64,000 nt of DNA from Chryseosolibacter histidinae (GTDB lineage Bacteria; Bacteroidota; Bacteroidia; Cytophagales; Cyclobacteriaceae): assembly GCF_018598225.1 (NCBI RefSeq), contig NZ_JAHESF010000023.1:42818-106817 (forward strand), in the 5' to 3' direction. Within the stretch, counting starts at the first letter, position 1. Every line of letters starts with the position of its first letter. The notes beneath the pieces are model-generated. The model saw only the letters and a program-made list of their open reading frames with translations. It did no database searches and had not been told where the DNA came from. Positions 39,202 through 47,652 of the stretch are shown in pieces. The position numbers were made by a program, and so were the translations under genes.

Positions 39202-41127
39202 ATGAAATTGTTCAGGAGAAAAATATATAACAAGATAGAAGAAGCCGAGCGTATGGCGATCATCGAAAGATCTTCCAAACAGGTGTCGCGCGGTGTGTTC
39301 TATTCCACCATAATTATTATCACATCGTTTCTTCCCGTGTTCATGCTCACGGGGCAGGAGGGCAAGCTTTTTCATCCGCTGGCGTATACGAAAACGTTCA
39401 TCCTGATCGTCGATGCCATGCTGGTGGTAACACTGGCGCCCGTGATCATCTCTTTCTTCATGAAGGGAAGGTTTAAGGACGAAAGAAGTAATCCGATCAA
39501 CCACTTCCTTGAAAAAATATATGAGCCGGTGATCCGCGCCTGTATGAAGTGGCGCAAGACAACGATCGGCGTAAACATTCTGGCCCTGGTGATCAGCGTT
39601 CCATTGCTCATCAGCCTTGGCAGCGAATTTATGCCGCCGCTGGATGAACAATCCATTCTGTTTATGCCGGTGACGTTGCCTGATGTTTCAAACGAAGAAG
39701 CCAAACGCATTCTCCAGGTGCAGGACAAGATCATTAAATCGGTGCCCGAGGTCGACAAAGTTCTTGGCAAAGCCGGAAGGGCCAGCACGGCCACAGACAA
39801 CTCGCCCATCAGCATGATCGAGACGATCATTATGCTCAAACCGAAAACGGAATGGAGAGAAGGCATCAGCAAGAACGATATCATCAATGAGCTGGATGCT
39901 AAAATGCAGATCCCCGGTGTTGTGAACGGCTGGACGCAACCGATCATCAACCGTATCAACATGCTGGCTACCGGCATCAGAACCGACGTTGGTGTGAAGG
40001 TGTATGGCCAAAACCTCGACAGCATTGCTGCGGTGTCAGAACGTGTGAAAGCTGCGCTGGAAGGTGTGCCGGGTATAAAGGATCTTTATGTGGACCCGAT
40101 CACGGGCGGGAAATACCTGACCATCGATGTAAAGCGTGATGCGCTGTCGCGGTATGGGCTCTCGGTCAATGACGTGAACACCGTTGTGGAATCTGCGATC
40201 GGCGGAAGCCCTATCGGGCAAACCATTGAAGGAAGACAACGGTTCACGATCAGTGTAAGACTTGCCCAGGATTATCGTAACAGCATCGAACAATTAAAAC
40301 GGATCCCCATTAAAACCGCGTCATTGGGAACGGTGCCTTTGTCTTCCGTAGCCGACATCAGGTTTGAGAACGGACCGCCCATGATCGTATCGGAAAATGC
40401 TCTGTTAAGAGGCGCTGTTTTGTTCAACGTGCGCGACAGAGATTTGGGCAGCACGGTTAAAGAAGCAATTGAAACATTGAATAAAAATCTCGGTGGATTG
40501 CCCAACGGCTATTACCTGGAGTGGAGCGGACAATACGAGAACCTTATTCGCGGCAAGCAAACGCTGATGATCATTCTTCCCGTTGTGCTGTTGATCATCT
40601 TCATTTCACTCTACCTGGCTTTTCATTCTATCCGTGAAGCGTTTTTCAGCCTGATCACAGTACCCTTCGCGTTGATCGGCGGCGCCTATATGGTTTACTT
40701 CTATGGCGTGAATCTTTCAGTTGCCGTGGCGGTGGGATTCATCGCGTTATTCGGTATCGCAGTGGAGACCGGTGTTGTTATGGTGATCTACCTGAACGAC
40801 GCCATGCAGCAGTTGGTGAAGCTGCGCGGCAATTCAAGTGAGACAATTTCAAGGGAGGAGCTTAGAGAATACGTGATCGCGGGAGCAGCAAAACGCCTGC
40901 GTCCCAAGCTGATGACAGTGTGTGTGGCTTTGTTCGGCCTGATCCCGGTGTTGTGGGCGACAGGTGTTGGCAGCGACGTGATGAAACCCATTGTGCTCCC
41001 GATGATCGGGGGGGTGCTCACCTCGTCAACACACATTCTGCTGGTGACCCCACTCATCTTTTTGATGACGAAAGAATATGAATTAAGAAAATTCGGAAAA
41101 ATCGAAGTTTATGAAGTTAAGCATTAG
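39202..41127 (+). CDS. cusA: CusA/CzcA-family RND efflux pump, C-terminal part
   Basis: The 641 residues continue the pump directly: MKLFRRKIYNKIEEAERMAI leads into ERSSKQVSRGVFYSTIIIITSF (TM5), TM6, the second porter loop and TM7-TM12 (GVNLSVAVAVGFIALFGIAVETGVVMVIYL). The reading frame is shifted by +2 relative to the N-terminal part, and the ATG lies 2 bases after that part's TAG. Possible explanations are two coupled polypeptides, a programmed or natural frameshift, or a sequencing error. Nothing else in the sequence looks decayed, so the pump is probably functional or only recently broken. The 3' end overlaps the TolC-like gene by 17 bases. Confidence 0.88.
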   Translation: MKLFRRKIYNKIEEAERMAIIERSSKQVSRGVFYSTIIIITSFLPVFMLTGQEGKLFHPLAYTKTFILIVDAMLVVTLAPVIISFFMKGRFKDERSNPINHFLEKIYEPVIRACMKWRKTTIGVNILALVISVPLLISLGSEFMPPLDEQSILFMPVTLPDVSNEEAKRILQVQDKIIKSVPEVDKVLGKAGRASTATDNSPISMIETIIMLKPKTEWREGISKNDIINELDAKMQIPGVVNGWTQPIINRINMLATGIRTDVGVKVYGQNLDSIAAVSERVKAALEGVPGIKDLYVDPITGGKYLTIDVKRDALSRYGLSVNDVNTVVESAIGGSPIGQTIEGRQRFTISVRLAQDYRNSIEQLKRIPIKTASLGTVPLSSVADIRFENGPPMIVSENALLRGAVLFNVRDRDLGSTVKEAIETLNKNLGGLPNGYYLEWSGQYENLIRGKQTLMIILPVVLLIIFISLYLAFHSIREAFFSLITVPFALIGGAYMVYFYGVNLSVAVAVGFIALFGIAVETGVVMVIYLNDAMQQLVKLRGNSSETISREELREYVIAGAAKRLRPKLMTVCVALFGLIPVLWATGVGSDVMKPIVLPMIGGVLTSSTHILLVTPLIFLMTKEYELRKFGKIEVYEVKH

Positions 41128-42364
41128 GACATCGGTTTTGTTTATAGCATGCTGGCTCAGCCTGGTCATGAAGAGCAACGCCCAGGTGATCAGTCTTGAC
41201 AGTGTGCTGCAGATCATTGACAGACAGAACCCGATGCTTCAGGAATATGACAATAAGGTAAAAGCGCTCAACACCTATGCGGAAGGCGCAAAAAGCTGGA
41301 TGGCTCCCATGGTTGGCGCTGGAACATTCATGAAGCCTTATCCAAATCAAATGTTGATGGATGAGCGTGATAAAGGCGCGTGGATGTTCTCTGTCGAGCA
41401 GGAGATCCCTAACCCGGCCAAATTGAACGCCAATAGAACGTATCTCTCGTCGCGGGCAGCGGTGGAAGAGCAAAACAGGTCAGCACAATTCAACCAGCTG
41501 CGCAGCGAGGCAAAAGCGATGTACTATCAGTGGCTCGTGGCCGAGGAGAAGCTGAAGATCCTGCAGGAGAACGAGCGCATTATGGAATTGATGCTGAAGC
41601 TTGCCAGGATCCGCTATCCCTACAATCAAGGAAGTCTCGGCAACATCTACAAGGCTGAAGGCAGGTTGAGCGAAGTTCAGAATATGATCCAGATGACCAG
41701 CGGCGATATCGAAGAAAGCGCGTTCAGACTGAAGGGTCTGATGAACCTTCCCGTGGAAACGAAGATCATGGTAGACACAACTACTCGGGTGCAATATGAG
41801 CCGGATCGGGTGATCTATGACACGGCTGCGTTAAGCGCGCAACGAAGCGATATCAGGCAGATCGACAAGACCATTGAAACCATGCGTCTGAATCAACAGC
41901 TCCAGCGGTTTCAGGCCAAGCCCGATTTCAAGATCCGTTTTGATCACATGCAACCTATCGGCAACATGCCGACCCAGTTCACAGCGATGGCCATGGTATC
42001 CATTCCAATTGCCCCCTGGTCTTCCAGGATGTACCGGTCGGAAGTGAAAGGAATGCAGTATGACATCGAAGCCATGAAAAAAGGCAGGGAAGCCATACTG
42101 GTTGAAACCAGGGGAATGCTGGCAGGGATGGCGTCACAGCTGACGAGGATGAAGCACCAGCTCGAGAACTACGATACGAAGATCGTTCCGGCACTGCGGA
42201 AGAATTACCAAACGTTGATGCTCGCTTATGAAGAGAACCGTGAGCAATTACCGATGGTGATCGACGCATGGGAGGCGCTGAACATGGCGCAAATGGAATA
42301 CCTCGAAAAGAACCAGGAATATTATAACATGATCGTGCGCTATGAAAAGGAATTGGAAAAGTAA
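41111..42364 (+). CDS. TolC/CusC-like outer-membrane efflux protein
   Basis: A 417-residue protein with a signal peptide (VLFIACWLSLVMKSNAQ). The following sequence is the helical-barrel type of the outer membrane factor family, with two repeats of long helices (NPMLQEYDNKVKALNTYAEGAKSWM; FRLKGLMNLP; EALNMAQMEYLEKNQEYYNMI). It would form the outer-membrane channel of the tripartite CusCBA pump. It overlaps cusA by 17 bases and the adaptor gene by 23, so translation is probably coupled. Length is typical. Confidence 0.9.
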   Translation: MKLSIRTSVLFIACWLSLVMKSNAQVISLDSVLQIIDRQNPMLQEYDNKVKALNTYAEGAKSWMAPMVGAGTFMKPYPNQMLMDERDKGAWMFSVEQEIPNPAKLNANRTYLSSRAAVEEQNRSAQFNQLRSEAKAMYYQWLVAEEKLKILQENERIMELMLKLARIRYPYNQGSLGNIYKAEGRLSEVQNMIQMTSGDIEESAFRLKGLMNLPVETKIMVDTTTRVQYEPDRVIYDTAALSAQRSDIRQIDKTIETMRLNQQLQRFQAKPDFKIRFDHMQPIGNMPTQFTAMAMVSIPIAPWSSRMYRSEVKGMQYDIEAMKKGREAILVETRGMLAGMASQLTRMKHQLENYDTKIVPALRKNYQTLMLAYEENREQLPMVIDAWEALNMAQMEYLEKNQEYYNMIVRYEKELEK

Positions 42365-43646
42365 TATAGTCATGACGGCGCTGTTCCTGCTTCTGCTGTT
42401 TGCAGCGGCTTGTAACAAGAACGGAACGCATGCGGAACACGATACCTATACCTGCCCGATGCACCCTACTGTGATTCAGGACAGGCCAGGCACATGTCCT
42501 GTTTGCGGAATGGACCTTGTGAGAAAGGCGCGCCCGGGTGAAGCGGTTGAGATCACCGAAGACCTTGCACGCCTGATCAAATCACCTAATGAAACGGTAG
42601 TCGCCTCCATCAGGACAATTAAAGGAGAATACAAGACAATGCCGGTGCGCATCGAAGCACAAGGTGTTGTTACTTATGATACGCGTAACATTTTCACCAT
42701 ACCATCAAGAACAGGTGGACGGTTAGAGCAGGTATTCATCAAATACCCCTTTCAGTCAGTGAAAAAAGGTCAGAAGGTGGCCGAGATCTACAGTCCTGAA
42801 TTGCTTACCGCGCAACGTGAGCTCCTCTTTCTGTTAGAGAACGATGCACAAAATGAGCCGCTGATCAATGGCGCAAAGCAGCGACTGCAATTGCTGGGTG
42901 CCACTGAGTCGCAGATCAAAACGCTTATTCAACGGAAGGAGCCTCAAAACACCTTTGCGATCTACAGTCCATACGATGGTTACGTGATCGCTGAAACCCA
43001 ACAGGCCCCCGTCGCGCCAACCGCCGCGCCCGTTTCATCAACCGCCGCGCCAGGAGGCATGAGTGACGGAATGGGGTCAACATCGGCCAGTTCGTCAACG
43101 CAGTCTACAACAACTACCGCTGCTCCCGGAAACCTCATCAGGGAGGGGAGCTATGTTACATCAGGCCAAACATTATTCAAAGTTGTGAACACTTCCGCGC
43201 TTCTTGTTGAATTGAATCTTCCATCAGCGATGGCTAACGCGATCAAGAAAGGCACGGATGTGAAGCTTGATTTCGGAGATGGTGAGGTGCAACAGGCAAC
43301 AGTCGACTTCGTTCAGCCTTTCTTCAACGAAGGCCAGGAATTTCTTACCGTGAGGGTTTATACAAAGCGATCAGATAAGCTCCACATCGGCCACCTGGTA
43401 AGAGCGAGGCTTGCGGGCTCCTCCGTGGAAGCCCTGTGGATACCCAGGGAAGCATTGCTCGACCTGGGTGTTGACAAAGTGGTATTCATCAGGGACAAAA
43501 AAGTGCTGAAGCCTAAAAAGGTTGTTGTTGGCGCCCGTACAGGCGATGTGGTGGAGATCAGGCAGGGGCTTTCTTCTTCGGATGAGATTGCTGCCAATGC
43601 TCAATATTTAGTAGACAGTGAAAGTTTCATCAAAACTCAAAAGTAG
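42342..43646 (+). CDS. cusB: CusB-like periplasmic adaptor with heavy-metal-binding domain (1)
   Basis: A 434-residue lipoprotein (lipobox FAAAC, Cys24). Residues 36-60 form a heavy-metal-binding module (YTCPMHP...PGTCPVCGMDLV). Barrel-sandwich, alpha-hairpin and beta-barrel parts of a membrane fusion protein follow (LEQVFIKYPFQSVKKGQKVAEIYSPEL; YSPYDGYVI). A low-complexity Ala/Pro/Ser/Thr insert of about 40 residues (near 225-265) interrupts the barrel-sandwich domain and is unusual. The protein links the CusA pump to the outer-membrane channel and probably feeds it periplasmic Cu(I). Confidence 0.92.
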   Translation: MKRNWKSNIVMTALFLLLLFAAACNKNGTHAEHDTYTCPMHPTVIQDRPGTCPVCGMDLVRKARPGEAVEITEDLARLIKSPNETVVASIRTIKGEYKTMPVRIEAQGVVTYDTRNIFTIPSRTGGRLEQVFIKYPFQSVKKGQKVAEIYSPELLTAQRELLFLLENDAQNEPLINGAKQRLQLLGATESQIKTLIQRKEPQNTFAIYSPYDGYVIAETQQAPVAPTAAPVSSTAAPGGMSDGMGSTSASSSTQSTTTTAAPGNLIREGSYVTSGQTLFKVVNTSALLVELNLPSAMANAIKKGTDVKLDFGDGEVQQATVDFVQPFFNEGQEFLTVRVYTKRSDKLHIGHLVRARLAGSSVEALWIPREALLDLGVDKVVFIRDKKVLKPKKVVVGARTGDVVEIRQGLSSSDEIAANAQYLVDSESFIKTQK

Positions 43647-43648
43647 CA

Positions 43649-44872
43649 ATGAAGCACATATTAATTATATCCGTGCTCTCGATCTTTGTGCTCGCCTGCT
43701 CTAACGAAAAGAAAGCAGCTGAACATGAAGGCCATGCTCACGCTAAAGAGGAAGCAGGCACAACGAAATATACCTGCCCGATGCATCCGAATGTTGTGAA
43801 GGACGGCCCCGGAAAGTGCCCGGTTTGCGGGATGGACCTGGTGCCCGTGAACAAAACACCGGGAGGAGGGTCGAATGACCTGATGTTGAGCGATAGCCAG
43901 ATCAGGCTCGCCAACATCACCATACAAAAAGTGATCAGCCAACCCATCGGGCAAACGGTTGTGGTGAATGCAAAATTGACCGTGGATCAAAACTTATCAG
44001 AGATTGTCGGTAGCCGTGCGGCCGGGAGAATTGAAAAGCTTTACGTGAAGGAGACGGGCAGAACCATCCGGAAAGGTGAGCCGCTTTACCAGCTCTACAG
44101 CGAAGCGCTGTTGACCTTGCAGCGGGAATTTCTGCTTGCAAAAGAGCAATACGAAACGTTGGGATCTTCGGAAAAGCGATACAAGGCATTTTATAATGCG
44201 GCCAGGAGAAAACTTCTCCTTTATGGATTAACCGAAGGCCAGGTTGAAGAGCTGGCGCAAAACAAAGCACCCCGGAATTCAATCACGTTCCTGTCTCCTG
44301 CCAGTGGTGTTGTGACGGAAATATCAGCAGCGGAAGGTCAATACGTTTCGGAGGGAGCAAGCTTGCTGAAGATAGAAAATATCGCGAAGCTCTGGCTGGA
44401 AGCGGAGCTGTATCCGAATGAAACGTCATTGGCCAAAGTTGGTGACAGGGTCAAAGTGCGCGTAAGCGGATCTGGCAATGAAAATGTAGAGGCTACGATC
44501 GACTTTTTTAGTCCTGAGTACCGGGCTAACACACAGATCGTTGTGATGCGGGCTTCGCTTCAAAATCCTGATCAGCAATACAAACCGGGAATGCAGGCGC
44601 AGGTTTTCTTCAGTCACTCGTCAAAGAAGGCACTGGCCGTTCCGGTGGACGCTGTGATCAGGGATGGCAAGGGAGCACATGTTTATGTACAACGCGGCGT
44701 GAACACATTCCGGCCGCAGATGGTAAAGACCGGCATTGAAGACTTCGATAAAGTTGAGATCACGGAAGGGCTGGTGGATGGCGATACGGTTGCCGTTACC
44801 GGTGCTTACCTCCTCTACAGCGAGATCATTTTGAAAAAAGGAACAGACCCCATGGCGGGGCATAACCATTAA
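43649..44872 (+). CDS. CusB-like periplasmic adaptor with heavy-metal-binding domain (2)
   Basis: A 407-residue lipoprotein (SIFVLAC, Cys17) starting 2 bases after the first adaptor. A His-rich linker (EHEGHAHAKEE) leads to the same metal module at 41-65 (YTCPMHPNVV...CPVCGMDLVP). The membrane-fusion core follows with RIEKLYVKETGRTIRKGEPLY and LSPASGVVTEISAAEGQYVSEG. It has no low-complexity insert. It is a paralogue, not a duplicate fragment: both are full length and quite diverged. The two may act together or serve different pumps or metals. Confidence 0.92.
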   Translation: MKHILIISVLSIFVLACSNEKKAAEHEGHAHAKEEAGTTKYTCPMHPNVVKDGPGKCPVCGMDLVPVNKTPGGGSNDLMLSDSQIRLANITIQKVISQPIGQTVVVNAKLTVDQNLSEIVGSRAAGRIEKLYVKETGRTIRKGEPLYQLYSEALLTLQREFLLAKEQYETLGSSEKRYKAFYNAARRKLLLYGLTEGQVEELAQNKAPRNSITFLSPASGVVTEISAAEGQYVSEGASLLKIENIAKLWLEAELYPNETSLAKVGDRVKVRVSGSGNENVEATIDFFSPEYRANTQIVVMRASLQNPDQQYKPGMQAQVFFSHSSKKALAVPVDAVIRDGKGAHVYVQRGVNTFRPQMVKTGIEDFDKVEITEGLVDGDTVAVTGAYLLYSEIILKKGTDPMAGHNH

Positions 44873-44911
44873 TAGGAAACCAATTTTTAACGAAACCTTA
44901 AACAACGTAGT

Positions 44912-45538
44912 ATGAAGACCAAGTCGATCTTATTTTCTCTTTTATTCGCAGCAACCGCTTTTGCATTCCTGACAAACTGCTCCGGCAACAAAAAAGAGGA
45001 CCTCGCAGAATCTCATGAAGGCCACGACGGGAAGGAGCATGCCTCCGGATCAGCCGTCGCTGCGGGAGCTGCTGAACCCCAGTTCCAGGTTGATGGTAAA
45101 TTCCAGGAACAGCTTGCATCTGTGTTTACTTCTTATGTTGCGCTGAAAGATGCATTGGTTACATCAGACGCAGCTAAAGCAAAAACAGAAGCTGCTGATG
45201 CAAAAGATGCGCTTGCTAAAGTAGACATGAAACTATTGTCCGGCGCTGCCCACAACGACTGGATGAGCTACCTGTCTCCCATTGAAACCTCACTGAAGGA
45301 GATTGGATCATCCACAGACCTCGAAGCGCAACGCAAGTCCTTCAGCACCCTTTCTGACAACCTGTATAAAAGTATAAAGGCGTTCGGACTTGGCGGAAAG
45401 CAGGCGTTCTATGAATTCTGCCCGATGGCTTTCAACAACGAAGGTGGCTACTGGCTCAGCGACCAGGAACAGATCCGCAATCCTTACTTCGGTGATAAAA
45501 TGCTCACCTGTGGAGAAGTAAAAGAAAAATTGAAATGA
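44912..45538 (+). CDS. DUF3347 domain lipoprotein
   Basis: A 208-residue protein with a lipobox (FAFLTNC, Cys23) and a His-rich start (ESHEGHDGKEHASG). The C-terminal 150 residues are a DUF3347 domain: helices with LASVFTSYVALKDALV and a conserved end of YEFCPMAFNNEGGYWLSDQ and NPYFGDKMLTCGEV. The Cys, Met and His in that end can bind copper (inference). The family is regularly found with CusB and copper genes, sometimes fused to CusB. Its stop overlaps the multicopper oxidase start by 4 bases, so the two are cotranscribed. Confidence 0.88.
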   Translation: MKTKSILFSLLFAATAFAFLTNCSGNKKEDLAESHEGHDGKEHASGSAVAAGAAEPQFQVDGKFQEQLASVFTSYVALKDALVTSDAAKAKTEAADAKDALAKVDMKLLSGAAHNDWMSYLSPIETSLKEIGSSTDLEAQRKSFSTLSDNLYKSIKAFGLGGKQAFYEFCPMAFNNEGGYWLSDQEQIRNPYFGDKMLTCGEVKEKLK

Positions 45539-47001
45539 AACGCAGGGAATTTATAAAGTCTTCAGGTCTCAAAGCGATCACTGCACTCGCGGGTACGTCT
45601 TGGTTCCTGAAGGCTTGCCACACCGAGGAAGATATGATTGGCGAGCCGAACTGGATAGTGGAAGGTTCTTTCGACAGACCTTTGTTCATCCCATCAACGG
45701 TCTCCAATGGCGTTACATTGAATGCGCAATTTGGAACCAGTGAACTGCTAAAACGGAAATCGAGCAACACGCTTGGTTATGGCAATGGTATCCTCGGCCC
45801 GACGATCAGAGCAAATACCAGTGAGACCATCAATGTGCTGCTGCAGAATGGCCTGTCAGAAGAAACAAACATTCACTGGCATGGCCTGATACTCCCCGAA
45901 AATATGGACGGCCATCCAAAAGATGTTGCGTCACCAGGTGGTTCTCTGCAGTATACTTTGCCCATACAACAACGCGCAGGCACGTATTGGTATCATCCGC
46001 ATCCACACGGGTCTACAGCCAGACAGGTTTTTATGGGCCTTGCGGGAATGTTCATTGTCAACGACTCCGAAGAAGCTGCATTGAACCTGCCTTCCGGCGA
46101 ATTTGAGATTCCGTTGATCATTCAGGACAAACACTTCGATGGCGCCAGCCTTGACTACTCGCCCAATGAAGACGAGATCATGACGGGTTTTCTCGGTGAA
46201 CAAATACTCGTGAACGGCATTCATGCGCCCGTGCTCGATGTGGCTTCGGGTTGGTACAGGCTCCGGGTGCTGAACGGATCTACGGCAAGGGTATACAATC
46301 TCGCTTTGAACGGTTTGCCCCTGCACATCATTGGCGCTGACGGTGGTTTGTTACGAGCACCGGAGACAGTTTCCAACATCCTGCTCGGACCCGGTGAGCG
46401 CCTCGATCTGCTGGTAGATTTTTCCAGTCAGCCTATCGGGAAAGAATTTTACCTCGTCAGCAACAAGTTCAGCCAGTACAACGCACAGGGCCGGCAGGCA
46501 TTCAATATCATGAAGTTCAGGGTTGACCGTACCGCATCGGGTTCCTTTACGCTGCCTTCGTCTCTTTCCACCATCCCGGTATTGGATCACCTGCAGGCTG
46601 TGGCTACAAGAACCTTCGACATCGCGGCGATGACCGGCGGTGAAGGTGGCCACAGTGGCATGGGCAGACATTCTATCAACGGAAAGATCTTCGAAATGGA
46701 TCGTGTTGATGAAACCGTACAGGCCGGCACAACGGAAGTGTGGGAGTTCGATAACATGATGGGCGATGAGATCCACCCGATGCACGTTCACGGTGTACAG
46801 TTCCAGGTGCTGCACAGAATGGGCGGACGAAACCAGGTCATGCCCGCGGAAAAAGGTTGGAAAGATACCGTGCTGGTGATGCCCGGCGAAAAAGTAAAAG
46901 TGATCATGACCTTCCCTCAATATAGAGGTGTCTTCGTATTTCACTGCCATAACCTCGAGCACGAAGACGATGGCATGATGCTGAATTATCAGATCGTTTA
47001 A
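45535..47001 (+). CDS. Multicopper oxidase, CueO/CopA-type, Tat-exported
   Basis: A 488-residue enzyme with a twin-arginine start (KRREFIKSSGLKA) and a Cys28 that could be lipidated (FLKAC). The copper ligands are all present: HWHG at 114-117, YHPHPHG at about 150, HPMHVHG at 414-420 (type 1 and trinuclear site) and HCHNLEHEDDGMM from 470. The Met axial ligand belongs to the last motif. Such oxidases turn toxic Cu(I) into Cu(II) in the periplasm using oxygen. Start codon and upstream stop overlap (ATGA), so it is translationally coupled to the DUF3347 gene. It has two to three cupredoxin domains, normal for CueO-like proteins. Confidence 0.93.
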   Translation: MKRREFIKSSGLKAITALAGTSWFLKACHTEEDMIGEPNWIVEGSFDRPLFIPSTVSNGVTLNAQFGTSELLKRKSSNTLGYGNGILGPTIRANTSETINVLLQNGLSEETNIHWHGLILPENMDGHPKDVASPGGSLQYTLPIQQRAGTYWYHPHPHGSTARQVFMGLAGMFIVNDSEEAALNLPSGEFEIPLIIQDKHFDGASLDYSPNEDEIMTGFLGEQILVNGIHAPVLDVASGWYRLRVLNGSTARVYNLALNGLPLHIIGADGGLLRAPETVSNILLGPGERLDLLVDFSSQPIGKEFYLVSNKFSQYNAQGRQAFNIMKFRVDRTASGSFTLPSSLSTIPVLDHLQAVATRTFDIAAMTGGEGGHSGMGRHSINGKIFEMDRVDETVQAGTTEVWEFDNMMGDEIHPMHVHGVQFQVLHRMGGRNQVMPAEKGWKDTVLVMPGEKVKVIMTFPQYRGVFVFHCHNLEHEDDGMMLNYQIV

Positions 47002-47068
47002 TAATAATTCAGGTTTTACCCTGTACATCGTTTCATCACGAACCCTAAAAAAAACAGCTAGCTGATTT

Positions 47069-47650
47069 ATGAAATTGAATATTCTCATTGCCCTCGCGTT
47101 AATCATCTGTATAGGAAGCGCATGCACACAAAAAACCGGAACCAGCGAACATCAGCATGGAACACCTGCGTCCACCGAGGCACCTGCTGATACAACAAAG
47201 AAGAGCATTCCGAAGGAAACACATGCCCAGGTTGGCAACGCCCATGTGATGATCAAATACCATGCGCCTGCAGTGAGAGGCAGAACCATCTGGGGCGGCC
47301 TTGTACCCTACGGTGAAGTGTGGGTTACAGGTGCCCATAGCGCCACCTCTCTCGAGTTTGATAAAGATCTCATCGTGGCAGACAAAGCGATAAGTGCCGG
47401 AAAATATGCGCTGTTCACAATTCCAGGGCAGGAGAAATGGACCGTTATCATCAATAGAAACTGGGATCAGCACCTTGCTGATGAGTACGATCAAAAAGAT
47501 GACATCATCAGGCTCGAGGTTACGCCGCAACAGTTGCCCGGTGTTCAGGAACGATTGAAATATACCGTGGTGGCTCATGAGAACACAGGTGGATCAATTG
47601 ACATCCGTTGGGAAAAAATTAAAATATCAATGCCATTCAAAATAAAATAG
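47069..47650 (+). CDS. DUF2911 domain lipoprotein
   Basis: A 193-residue protein with a lipobox (LIICIGSAC, Cys19) and a Thr/Ala/His-rich linker. The DUF2911 domain runs from about 60 to 190: VMIKYHAPAVRGRTIWGGLVPYGEVW, then GKYALFTIPGQEKWTVIINRNWDQH, ending in IDIRWEKIKISMPF. The function of this domain is unknown. Its presence between a multicopper oxidase and CopB suggests a place in periplasmic copper handling. It begins 67 bases after the oxidase and ends 2 bases before copB. Confidence 0.87.
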   Translation: MKLNILIALALIICIGSACTQKTGTSEHQHGTPASTEAPADTTKKSIPKETHAQVGNAHVMIKYHAPAVRGRTIWGGLVPYGEVWVTGAHSATSLEFDKDLIVADKAISAGKYALFTIPGQEKWTVIINRNWDQHLADEYDQKDDIIRLEVTPQQLPGVQERLKYTVVAHENTGGSIDIRWEKIKISMPFKIK

Positions 47651-47652
47651 TT

